Positions 1-6,559 of a DNA stretch of 30,975 nt are shown in pieces. The position numbers and the translations under genes were made by a program. Below the pieces are notes generated by a model. It saw only the letters and a program-made list of their open reading frames with translations, was not told where the DNA came from and ran no database searches. Source of the DNA: Gp7-AA10 sp035636095 (GTDB lineage: Bacteria > Acidobacteriota > Thermoanaerobaculia > Gp7-AA8); the NCBI GenBank assembly GCA_035636095.1, contig DASPZU010000106.1, forward strand, positions 1 through 30,975, in the 5' to 3' direction. Numbering within the stretch: the stretch's first letter is position 1; each line of letters starts with the position of its first letter.

Positions 1-30
1 GGGGGGGGGGGGGGGGGGGGGGGGGGGGGG
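1..30. other. Poly-G run at contig edge (probable artefact)
   Basis: Thirty consecutive G residues open the window, directly abutting the coding sequence of a minus-strand gene. Read on the minus strand they would encode only proline. Poly-G runs are typical of no-signal calls in two-colour sequencing chemistry, so this is most likely a read-end artefact kept at a contig end rather than genomic DNA. Confidence 0.85.
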
Positions 31-1039
31 CGAGCCGCGCCATGTGCACCGGTGCGAACGAGAGCCCAACCAGACCGCTCAAGCCGCAGTCCGAGAGTTC
101 CGTGAAGCGGCATTGATCGTTGTCGTAGCTGAACTTTCCGACGTTCCAACGAACGCCGCCGTTCAATGCCCAGCCGCTGCCGCCGAACCAGTGACGCAGT
201 CCGGTGACCAGGAAGATCGGTGCTTTCGGCTTGAAGTCCCCGCCGGTGTAGAACACCGAGTTGACTTCTGTGATCCAGTTCGTCGTTCTCCACCAGCCCT
301 GCGGAATGTTGAGTCCACCGTCGAGACGAATCTCGTTGGGCAGATTGATATCCGACACAGCACCGGGCGGGAAGTTCGAGCGGCTGGCGTTTCTTTTTCC
401 TACGATGGCGTACGACGCGGCAAGGTTTGCGATTCCGCCGGTCCAGTGGAATCCGACGCCATATTTTCCATTGCCGCTGCTGATGCCGCTGTTCTTTTTC
501 CCAGTCGGTAGATCGGAGAAAACGGAAAGTGCCGCGCCCGATCCGCCGGAGCCCGCCGCGCCAAGACCGAACTTGGTGGCGAGATGGAGATCGCCGATGC
601 CGCTGTCGGAGAAGCGTCCCTGATAGAACCAGCCGTTGATGAAGCCGGCGCGATCGCCACCCTGTCCGCGGAGCCTCTCGAACGGCATCTCACCGCTGAC
701 CTCCCAGCGATCGGTGAGGCCAAACGCGGCCGACGCGCTGAAGACGTCGCGGTCGTATCCGTAATCTTTGTAGGGACGCGCCGAGGGCGGCGTGAGACCT
801 CGCGCCGGACCCGCGATCACGCGAAAATTCTGCGCGTAGATACCGAAGGAGAAGTCGCCGCGATGCAGCGTGTTAGCGGTCACCGTACTAAACAGACCGG
901 TTTCCCCTGTCCAGGTCGGAGCAGCAATTCCGATCTGGTCCTCGCGCGTCATTGTTGTGCCCGTCCCGTACTGAGCGAACAGCGGGGGAACGAGCAGGAT
1001 GCAAAGAAGGAACATTAGCCGATGACCCAGACGCAACAA
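31..1039 (-). CDS. Outer-membrane-type beta-barrel protein, N-terminal part (truncated by contig end)
   Basis: An uninterrupted minus-strand reading frame of about 336 codons runs off the left edge. The start is a TTG at 1039 (a second TTG follows at 1036), placed 6 nt after a perfect AGGAGG at 1046-1051. The first residues form a signal peptide: a basic start, the hydrophobic stretch MFLLCILLVPPL, and a likely cleavage at LFA-Q. The mature part has alternating polar and aromatic residues with many Gly, Asn and Trp (for example FSFGIYAQNF, DRWEVSGEMPF, KYGVGFHWTGG, TGLRHWFGG), as in outer-membrane beta-strands. In other bacteria such barrels can precede an OmpA-like domain, but the C-terminus is missing here, so that is only a possibility. 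No enzyme motif is visible. The real 3' end is unknown. Confidence 0.75.
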
Positions 1040-1045
1040 TTCACA

Positions 1046-1051
1046 CCTCCT
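1046..1051 (-). promoter_or_regulatory. Strong Shine-Dalgarno deciding a TTG start
   Basis: A perfect AGGAGG lies 6 nt before TTG 1039 on the minus strand. It is the main reason to accept a TTG start for the truncated outer-membrane gene. Most other genes in the window lack a comparable site. Confidence 0.75.
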
Positions 1052-1131
1052 AAATCTCTCTGCACGGTTTCCGTCCGCATCGTATAATGCCCGCGCGCTT
1101 ACAAATGGTGTGCCAAACGAGGCGCGCGATT

Positions 1132-1166
1132 TATGGTAAACGCTTCAACCCTCTGAGCTTACCATA
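1132..1166. repeat. 8-bp perfect inverted repeat in a divergent intergenic region
   Basis: TATGGTAA (1132-1139) is mirrored by TTACCATA (1159-1166) with 19 nt between. It sits in the 154-bp region between the divergent truncated barrel gene and the proline-rich gene, 27 nt before the ATG of the latter. It could be an operator or a leader hairpin. A TATAAT hexamer on the plus strand at 1083-1088 is a possible -10 box, but I see no good -35 box for it. Confidence 0.4.
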
Positions 1167-1193
1167 GGTTGAGTCGAGGAGTATCAGACTGAC

Positions 1194-2570
1194 ATGCGTA
1201 TGTTGCGTCGATTTTCCCCGCTCGTGGTAATTCTTGCCGCATCAACTCTTCTCGCACAGCAGCCTCCAACTCCAGTTCCACAACCCCCGCCCGCCCCGCA
1301 GCCAGCTCCGAAACCCGAGCCTCAACCCACCACGCCGCCCCCCGCACCTGCGCCCATCCCGCAGCCCGCGCCGGAACAGCCGCCACCTCCGCCGACGGCC
1401 CAGCCCGAGCCTCCGGTTCTGTCGCGAACAGCGGCCGGCGCGTACGAGCGGCGCGAAGCGCTCCCCTACCTCAACCTCTATCTTCCGGAAGGGCAGGCCA
1501 GCGTTCGCATTCGAAAGTTGATCAAGAACGTTCTGTTCGAGAGCCAGATCGACTACAAATTCGTCAACGGCGATATCAGCACGTTCCTCCGTTACAAGTA
1601 CTACGCGCGTGACTACACCTACAAAATCGCGGTCTTCGACACCATCGGCTTCCCGAACATCGGATCGACATCGACGCAGGAATTTCAGCGCGTCCGGGGC
1701 GGACTTCTTCTCACCGAATTTCCGCGCGACTACAACCATCGCTATTTCTGGCTGGTTCAGGACGATCGCCTGACCTTCGGCGACGTGACGACTGTCGACA
1801 ATCGAAAGAACAACGTCTATACCAAGATCGGGTACCAGTACGGCACGCAGTTCGATGAGCGTCTCAACTCGATCGTGGGCGAGTCGCGAGGCCGCATCAT
1901 TCCGGTACTCACGGCGTTTCGCGAGCTTGGTCCGCAGAAACTCAGCGTCTCCGCTGCCATCACGCAGGCGGCGCGTCTTTCGACCGGCGACTACAAGTAC
2001 ACCAAGCTGGAGGCCGAAGCGCTTCGGCGCTGGGACCTCACGCCCACATCGTTCGTCGTCACGCGCGCGCACCTCGGCACTTTCCTCACCAAGTCGACGG
2101 TGCGCACCTGGTGCACCACCAATGTATTTCCGCGAGTATGCGGCACGGGGCCGACGCCGGCCGGAGCGGCACCTGTCTTGCCGATCGAGCGCTACAGCAT
2201 TCCGGCGTACGAGATGATCGATATGGCCGGGCGCGATGCGCTGAAAGCAATCACGTCGCGGAATGCGTCCGCAGGCACGAACGAGGTCCACCTGACCAAT
2301 GAGTATTTCGTTCCGATTTTTCGCAATCGCGACTACCGCACCTTCGTCATGCACTGGAACACGATGTACGGAATCGCATACCTCGGCGCGGGCCACGTCT
2401 CGATCGCCGGCAGCCACGGCAATGCCGTCGACGCCGGCCTCGGCACTGAAGCCAGCATGACCGTTCGCGATTTCGACGTTCTCTTCAGCGTGATCTACGC
2501 GCGGACGGTCAAGGCCGATGAAGGCCTGAAGGGCAGTAAGGTCCGCTTATCAATTCGGACGATCCGTTGA
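1194..2570 (+). CDS. Secreted proline-rich protein, probable outer-membrane beta-barrel
   Basis: The 458-residue product has a signal peptide (residues 1-21, ending LLAQ) and then a linker of about 50 residues made almost only of Pro, Ala, Gln and Glu (roughly 22-75). Such linkers can span the periplasm or peptidoglycan. The remaining 380 residues are rich in Tyr, Phe, Arg and Thr with alternating polarity (FLRYKYYARDYTYKIAVFD, NNVYTKIGYQYGTQF), which fits a membrane beta-barrel. The last 30 residues (VLFSVIYARTV) look like a terminal strand. Two cysteines about 10 residues apart (TWCTTNVFPRVCG) may form a disulphide. GAGGAG at 1175-1180 lies about 13 nt before ATG 1194, and another ATG follows at 1200. 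I do not recognise a named family. The 3' end overlaps the convergent BON gene by 21 bp. Confidence 0.7.
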   Translation: MRMLRRFSPLVVILAASTLLAQQPPTPVPQPPPAPQPAPKPEPQPTTPPPAPAPIPQPAPEQPPPPPTAQPEPPVLSRTAAGAYERREALPYLNLYLPEGQASVRIRKLIKNVLFESQIDYKFVNGDISTFLRYKYYARDYTYKIAVFDTIGFPNIGSTSTQEFQRVRGGLLLTEFPRDYNHRYFWLVQDDRLTFGDVTTVDNRKNNVYTKIGYQYGTQFDERLNSIVGESRGRIIPVLTAFRELGPQKLSVSAAITQAARLSTGDYKYTKLEAEALRRWDLTPTSFVVTRAHLGTFLTKSTVRTWCTTNVFPRVCGTGPTPAGAAPVLPIERYSIPAYEMIDMAGRDALKAITSRNASAGTNEVHLTNEYFVPIFRNRDYRTFVMHWNTMYGIAYLGAGHVSIAGSHGNAVDAGLGTEASMTVRDFDVLFSVIYARTVKADEGLKGSKVRLSIRTIR

Positions 2571-3041
2571 CAGATCGGCTCGGACACTCCTGACGCCTTC
2601 GATCTGCCGCAAGAGATCGATCGCGATGTCCTTCTGCAACTCCTGATTCACTTTCCCGGCCACGGTGAGGACGCCGTGGTTTGAATCGACGCGCAGACGG
2701 CAGCCGTCCAACGAGCGATGCATGGCCAGCCTGCGCTCGGCCTGGCGCGCGATGGCGGCGTCGTCCGGCGGCGGCACGATTCGAATCAGATTCGCGATGC
2801 GCGTGTAGCCGAGGCTCTGGACGAGCACACCGGCGCGCTGAGCGACGGCGGCGTCCGATGTTCGTCCACGCAGAATGACGATTCCGCCAACCTCAACCGC
2901 CGACAGTCCATCCACCTCGACTTCGCTCTTCAGTTGCGGCGTCAGGTCGACTACGGCGGTCGAATCGGCAATTGCGGGTAGTGAAAAGAGACAGAGCGTC
3001 GCAACAGTTGCAGCGCCAAGAAGGGCCGTCCTGGTTGTCAT
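2550..3041 (-). CDS. Periplasmic BON-domain protein
   Basis: BON domains are small alpha/beta modules found in periplasmic proteins (OsmY-like) and thought to bind phospholipid surfaces. The product starts with a signal peptide (MTTRTALLGAATVATLCLF, cleavage near AIA-D) and then appears to hold two BON-like repeats. The first is around KSEVEVDGLSAVEVGGIVIL followed by RGRTSDAAVAQRAG. The second is around MHRSLDGCRLRVDSNHGVL followed by VAGKVNQELQKDIAID. Each has the strand, GxVxLxG turn and helix pattern of the family. I chose ATG 3041. An in-frame ATG at 3065 would add 8 residues, and neither has a well-spaced ribosome site. The 3' end overlaps the convergent upstream gene by 21 bp. A stress or envelope-integrity role is inferred from the family only. 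Confidence 0.75.
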   Translation of the reverse strand: MTTRTALLGAATVATLCLFSLPAIADSTAVVDLTPQLKSEVEVDGLSAVEVGGIVILRGRTSDAAVAQRAGVLVQSLGYTRIANLIRIVPPPDDAAIARQAERRLAMHRSLDGCRLRVDSNHGVLTVAGKVNQELQKDIAIDLLRQIEGVRSVRADLSTDRPN

Positions 3042-3091
3042 GCTCCCGGATAGAGCAGGTGCCATGCCATTTGTGGTGTTTTTTCAAAAGT

Positions 3092-3238
3092 TCAGGCGGC
3101 ACGGTAGACGCTGCTAACAACAGTCGGCTCCTCGGTGGACGCTCCATGCTCGTGGTGAAGATAGACCCGCCAGACGAGCACGATCAGCAGGCCGATCAGG
3201 GCCATCATTCCGACAACGGCAGTGATACGTCGCGCCAT
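3092..3238 (-). CDS. Small single-pass membrane protein, unknown function
   Basis: This short reading frame (48 residues from ATG 3238) encodes MARRITAVVGMMALIGLLI followed by VLVWRVYLHHEHG and a polar tail ending SSVYRAA. The pattern is a basic N-terminus, one membrane helix of about 20 residues and a short hydrophilic tail with three histidines. Upstream in-frame ATGs exist at 3262 and 3292. The last would overlap the start codon of the divergent oxidoreductase, so I prefer 3238 or 3262. It ends about 25 bp before the BON gene on the same strand and could be cotranscribed with it. No family is recognised and no ribosome site is clear. It is supported mainly by its clean membrane-helix profile. 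Confidence 0.45.
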   Translation of the reverse strand: MARRITAVVGMMALIGLLIVLVWRVYLHHEHGASTEEPTVVSSVYRAA

Positions 3239-3276
3239 GCTGATGCCGGGAGCAACCGCCATGCCCTGTTGATTTG

Positions 3277-3282
3277 TAGAAT
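3277..3282 (+). promoter_or_regulatory. Putative -10 box 8 nt before a start codon (leaderless type)
   Basis: TAGAAT is followed by 8 nt and then ATG 3291. Transcription normally starts about 7 nt after a -10 box, so the mRNA would begin at or next to the start codon. No Shine-Dalgarno sequence precedes this ATG. Confidence 0.45.
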
Positions 3283-3290
3283 CGCGTGCC

Positions 3291-4316
3291 ATGAAAGCAA
3301 TCGTAATTCGAGAGCACGGCGGCGTCGAGAGGCTGGAGCGGGCCGAGGTTCCCGATCCCGTCCCCCAACCGGACGAGGCGCTCGTCCGAGTCCGTGCCGT
3401 CGCGCTCAATCATCTCGATCTATGGGTCCGGCGCGGAGTGCCGGGCCATAAGTTTCATCTTCCGATCATTCCCGGAGCCGAGGTGGCAGGCGTGGTCGAG
3501 GAAGTGCGGGAAGGAACCGGCTGGAAGCGCGGCGACGCCGTGATCGTCGCGCCGGGGTACTCTTGCGGAGTCTGCATCGCTTGCCTCAGCGGAAACGATC
3601 CGCTCTGTTCGAGCGCCGGCATCTTCGGCGAAAACCGCAACGGCGGATGCGCCGAAAAGATCGCAGTTCCGATTCGCAATCTGATTCATAAACCGCCGTC
3701 GCTGTCGTTTGCGGAAGCGGCGGCGCTGCCACTCGACATGGTGACGGCCTGGCACATGCTGGTCGCGCGTGCGCAACTCCGCGCCGGCGAGACCGTGCTG
3801 GTGCAGGCGGGCGGATCGGGAGTCGGAAGCGCCGGAATTCAAATCGCCAAGCTGTTTGGGGCGACGGTGTACACGACCGTCGGCAGCGCTGAAAAAGCGA
3901 ATCGCGCGAAACAGCTCGGCGCCGACGAAACCATTCTCTATCGCGAGACCGATTTCGTGGCCGCCGTTCGGGCGCTCACGAACAAGCGAGGCGTCGATGT
4001 CGTCTTCGAGCACATCGGCGGCGAAACCTTTGCGCAATCACTCCGGTGCCTTGCCAAGGGCGGGCGGCTGGTCACCTGCGGCGCCACCAGCGGCGGTGAC
4101 GCGACCATCAACATTCGCCTGATTTTTTTCAAGTTGCTGTCGATTCTCGGCTCCACCATGGGTAGCCTCGCCGAGCTTCACGAGATCATGAAGCATGTCG
4201 AGGCGGGCAGATTGCGTCCGGTCGTCGACCGGGTTCTACCGCTTGGAGAGATCGCAGAGGCACATCGCGCGCTGGAGAACCGCGAGAGCTTCGGAAAAGT
4301 TGTGCTTGAAGTCTGA
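3291..4316 (+). CDS. Zinc-containing MDR-family alcohol dehydrogenase / quinone oxidoreductase
   Basis: This is a 341-residue medium-chain dehydrogenase/reductase. The N-terminal GroES-like domain (about 1-130) contains PGAEVAGVVEEVREG and the structural-zinc cysteines C92, C95, C98 and C106 (CGVCIACLSGNDPLC). The Rossmann domain carries AGGSGVGSAG at about 173-182 for NAD(P)H binding. The position where zinc alcohol dehydrogenases have the catalytic cysteine reads ALNHLDLWVRRG. The structural zinc site is therefore present but the catalytic zinc ligand is apparently replaced by Asn/His, as in quinone-oxidoreductase-like members. The substrate cannot be predicted. The length is normal. mutL follows after a palindromic element. 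The start is ATG 3291, preceded by a TAGAAT box and no ribosome site. Confidence 0.85.
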   Translation: MKAIVIREHGGVERLERAEVPDPVPQPDEALVRVRAVALNHLDLWVRRGVPGHKFHLPIIPGAEVAGVVEEVREGTGWKRGDAVIVAPGYSCGVCIACLSGNDPLCSSAGIFGENRNGGCAEKIAVPIRNLIHKPPSLSFAEAAALPLDMVTAWHMLVARAQLRAGETVLVQAGGSGVGSAGIQIAKLFGATVYTTVGSAEKANRAKQLGADETILYRETDFVAAVRALTNKRGVDVVFEHIGGETFAQSLRCLAKGGRLVTCGATSGGDATINIRLIFFKLLSILGSTMGSLAELHEIMKHVEAGRLRPVVDRVLPLGEIAEAHRALENRESFGKVVLEV

Positions 4317-4317
4317 G

Positions 4318-4378
4318 GGTTGTCGGGTGGTCAGGTCGTGGGGTTGTCGACAACCCGATCACCAGACAACCTGACAAC
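4318..4378. repeat. Imperfect 60-bp palindrome with 8-bp period
   Basis: The segment can be read as 8-bp units: GGTTGTCG, GGTGGTCA, GGTCGTGG, GGTTGTCG, ACAACCCG, ATCACCAG, ACAACCTG, ACAAC. It is centred on GTTGTC|GACAAC at 4348/4349. The 30-nt arms 4319-4348 and 4349-4378 match at 24 of 30 positions by my count. It begins 2 bp after the oxidoreductase stop codon and ends 2 bp before the TATAAT box in front of mutL. It could act as a transcription terminator or mRNA 3'-end protector for the upstream gene. Confidence 0.8.
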
Positions 4379-4379
4379 T

Positions 4380-4385
4380 TATAAT
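4380..4385 (+). promoter_or_regulatory. Putative -10 box 6 nt before the mutL GTG (leaderless type)
   Basis: A perfect TATAAT is followed by TCACAA and GTG 4392. The expected transcription start coincides with the GTG. No -35 hexamer is evident, and the preceding DNA is the palindromic element. Confidence 0.5.
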
Positions 4386-4391
4386 TCACAA

Positions 4392-6146
4392 GTGCCCCGC
4401 ATCCAGATTCTCTCTTCCGAGCTCGTGAATCAGATTGCAGCCGGAGAAGTGGTCGAGCGTCCGGCATCGGTGGTCAAGGAGCTGATCGAGAATGCCATCG
4501 ACGCGGGCGCACGTTCGATCGAGGTCCTTCTCGAAAACGGCGGCAAAAAGCGGATCGAAGTCCGTGACGACGGCTCGGGGATGTCGCGCGACGATGCGCT
4601 GCTGGCGCTCGAGCGCCATGCCACTTCGAAGATCCGCGCCTTCGACGATCTGACGCGCGTGCGCACGCTCGGCTTTCGGGGCGAAGCGCTACCCTCGATC
4701 GCGAGCGTGTCGCGCTTCTCTCTCACGACCTTCGACGGCGCCACGCAGTGCGCCGTGGAGATCGAACGCGATCCGCTCACCGGCCAGGGCAGCGTCCGGC
4801 CGGCCGCGCACGACCGCGGCACGACGGTGGTGGTCCGCGAGCTGTTCGAGAATGTTCCGGCGCGGAGAAAATTTTTGCGAAGCGCGGAGTCGGAGTTCCG
4901 ATCGATTGTCACCGTCGTCTCGTCCTACGCACTGCCGCTGCCATCGCTGGCATTCCGGCTGGTGCACAATGGTCGGCTGGTTCTCGATCTGCCGCCCGCC
5001 CCCGATACCTTGACCCGCATCATTCAAGTCCTGGGCACCGATTCCGAGGCCTACCTGTCGGAAATCGATGCGGCCCTGGAAGGGGCGCACGCGCTCGGCT
5101 ACGTGACGCGGGGACTTCGCTTCGGCAGCCGCCGGAATCAATTCTTCTTCGTCAACGGACGCCTGGTCCGCGATCGCGTGCTCACCCACGCCGCCAACCG
5201 CGCGGCCGAGGCCTTCGATTTCGACGGGCATCCGGCCATCGTGCTTTTTCTCGAAGTCGAGCCGACTGCGGTCGACGTCAACGTCCATCCCGCCAAGACC
5301 GAGGTGCGCTTCCGCGACTCCGGATCGATCCATGTGGTCGTCGAGCACGGCATCCGGCGCGCGTTAGGCGGAGCGGAAGAGGGCAAGGAGTTGCTGCAAC
5401 CCATCGTCGCGGACTCAGGACTCAGCACTCAGGACTCAGCACTTTTCCCGTCGCAGATCTACGATCGCCCCGCACCGCAATTCACGCCGCTCTTTCAAGG
5501 CCAGCCCATCGTGCAGCCGCCGGTCAGGAGCGCGCCTGCAACCGTGATCGAAGAGGCGCCGGCGCTGGGCGATCTGGCGGGACGCGTCATTGGACAATAT
5601 CGAATGAGCTATGTCCTCATCGATACGCCCAACGGCCTTCGGCTGATCGATCAGCACGCGGCACACGAGCGCGTTCTCTACGATCGCTACATCGAGCGGA
5701 TCGAGCGACACCAGCCGATGTCGCAACAGCTTCTGTCGCCGGTGCTCTTCGAGAGCGGCGCCGCCGAAAGTGCCGTGCTCGAGTCGCACAGCGAAGAGCT
5801 GCGCGCGGTCGGATTCGAGATCGAGCGTTTCTCCGGAAACGTGTTCGCAATTTCTTCCGTTCCGCCGGAGCTGGTGCGCAACGACCTCCAATCGTTTCTG
5901 CGCAAATTGATCGACGCCTCGCTGGAAGAGCGATCGCCGCACGTGACGCGGGTGCGCGAAAAAGTCTGCGCCTCGCTGGCCTGTCAGGCGGCCATCAAAG
6001 TCCACCGTCCACTCGGCGGAGATGAGATGGCGCAGCTGACGGCCGATCTTCTCGAATCGAGCAATCCCTTCGCATGCCCGCACGGCCGGCCGATCATCGT
6101 CGACATCAAGCATCCCGACATCGAACGCCACTTTCATCGCCGATGA
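4392..6146 (+). CDS. mutL: DNA mismatch repair protein MutL
   Basis: MutL couples mismatch recognition by MutS to strand incision. The 584-residue product has the GHKL ATPase motifs: E33/N34/D37 in ELIENAIDAGA, DDGSGM at 59-64 and GFRGEAL at 94-100. A variable linker follows, then the C-terminal dimerisation domain. That domain carries an endonuclease-type motif DQHAAHE at 420-426 followed by D431, plus ACQAAIK (C531) and CPHGRP (562-567). This suggests a MutL with its own nuclease, as in bacteria lacking MutH. Two positions differ from the usual pattern: D431 replaces the last Glu and Q532 replaces Lys/Arg. I chose GTG 4392 because homology begins there (PRIQILSSELVNQIAAGEVV). The upstream TTG at 4320 lies in the palindrome. 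A tandem 7-bp repeat (5411-5445) encodes part of the linker. The stop overlaps the next ATG. Confidence 0.95.
   Translation: MPRIQILSSELVNQIAAGEVVERPASVVKELIENAIDAGARSIEVLLENGGKKRIEVRDDGSGMSRDDALLALERHATSKIRAFDDLTRVRTLGFRGEALPSIASVSRFSLTTFDGATQCAVEIERDPLTGQGSVRPAAHDRGTTVVVRELFENVPARRKFLRSAESEFRSIVTVVSSYALPLPSLAFRLVHNGRLVLDLPPAPDTLTRIIQVLGTDSEAYLSEIDAALEGAHALGYVTRGLRFGSRRNQFFFVNGRLVRDRVLTHAANRAAEAFDFDGHPAIVLFLEVEPTAVDVNVHPAKTEVRFRDSGSIHVVVEHGIRRALGGAEEGKELLQPIVADSGLSTQDSALFPSQIYDRPAPQFTPLFQGQPIVQPPVRSAPATVIEEAPALGDLAGRVIGQYRMSYVLIDTPNGLRLIDQHAAHERVLYDRYIERIERHQPMSQQLLSPVLFESGAAESAVLESHSEELRAVGFEIERFSGNVFAISSVPPELVRNDLQSFLRKLIDASLEERSPHVTRVREKVCASLACQAAIKVHRPLGGDEMAQLTADLLESSNPFACPHGRPIIVDIKHPDIERHFHRR
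5411..5445 (+). repeat. Tandem 7-bp repeat inside the mutL linker
   Basis: Five consecutive heptamers are visible: GGACTCA, GGACTCA, GCACTCA, GGACTCA, GCACTTT. They encode about MutL residues 341-351 (DSGLSTQDSAL), in the variable linker between the ATPase and dimerisation domains, where extra residues are tolerated. The reading frame is kept. Confidence 0.85.
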
Positions 6147-6550
6147 AGTTTCGACAGACCGTCCCGATCGCCAAGCTCGGCGCGCGCGGCGAGCGTCGCG
6201 CGGCCTGGTTTTACCGGCTGCGCGGATTCTCGATCGTCGGCCGCAATCAGCGCATGCGAAGCGGCGAGATCGACCTCATCGTGCGACGCGGCAAGTTGCT
6301 GGTATTCGTCGAAGTCAAAACGCGACAGAGCCTGACCGCCGGGGAGGGATACCAAGCGGTCGATCGCGACAAACAACTCCAGCTCGTGCGTCTCGCGGAT
6401 GAATACCTTGCCAGGCATCGACATGACGGCGAGGTGCGATACGACGTCGTGTCGCTTTACTGGACGGGCCTGCGCTTCGTGCTGCGTCACTTTCCCGACG
6501 CCTTCCGGCCGGTCAGCGACGCGCGGTACCCGTGGAGATGGACGATATGA
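6143..6550 (+). CDS. YraN / UPF0102-family nuclease-like protein
   Basis: This 135-residue protein belongs to the UPF0102 (YraN) family, a restriction-endonuclease-like fold often predicted to act on DNA structures. Its true role is not established. Hallmarks are an N-terminal GARGERRAAWFYRLRGFSIV, then GEIDLIVRRGKLLVFVEVKT, which gives the E-x-D ... E-V-K nuclease-type core, followed by a basic helix. ATG 6143 shares ATGA with the mutL stop, so translation is probably coupled to mutL. The location next to mutL fits a DNA-related function, but this is inference. Length is typical of the family (about 110-140). Confidence 0.85.
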   Translation: MKFRQTVPIAKLGARGERRAAWFYRLRGFSIVGRNQRMRSGEIDLIVRRGKLLVFVEVKTRQSLTAGEGYQAVDRDKQLQLVRLADEYLARHRHDGEVRYDVVSLYWTGLRFVLRHFPDAFRPVSDARYPWRWTI

Positions 6551-6551
6551 T
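6546..6551 (+). promoter_or_regulatory. Putative -10 box 8 nt before the S9 peptidase ATG (leaderless type)
   Basis: TATGAT overlaps the stop codon of the YraN gene and is followed by 8 nt and ATG 6560. No Shine-Dalgarno sequence is present. The gene could have its own leaderless transcript or simply be read through from mutL. Confidence 0.35.
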
Positions 6552-6559
6552 TCGCCCTC

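Noticed and set aside
4748..6025. A 425-codon plus-strand frame inside mutL in another frame
   Set aside because: Arg-rich shadow of mutL. All MutL motifs are in the other frame.
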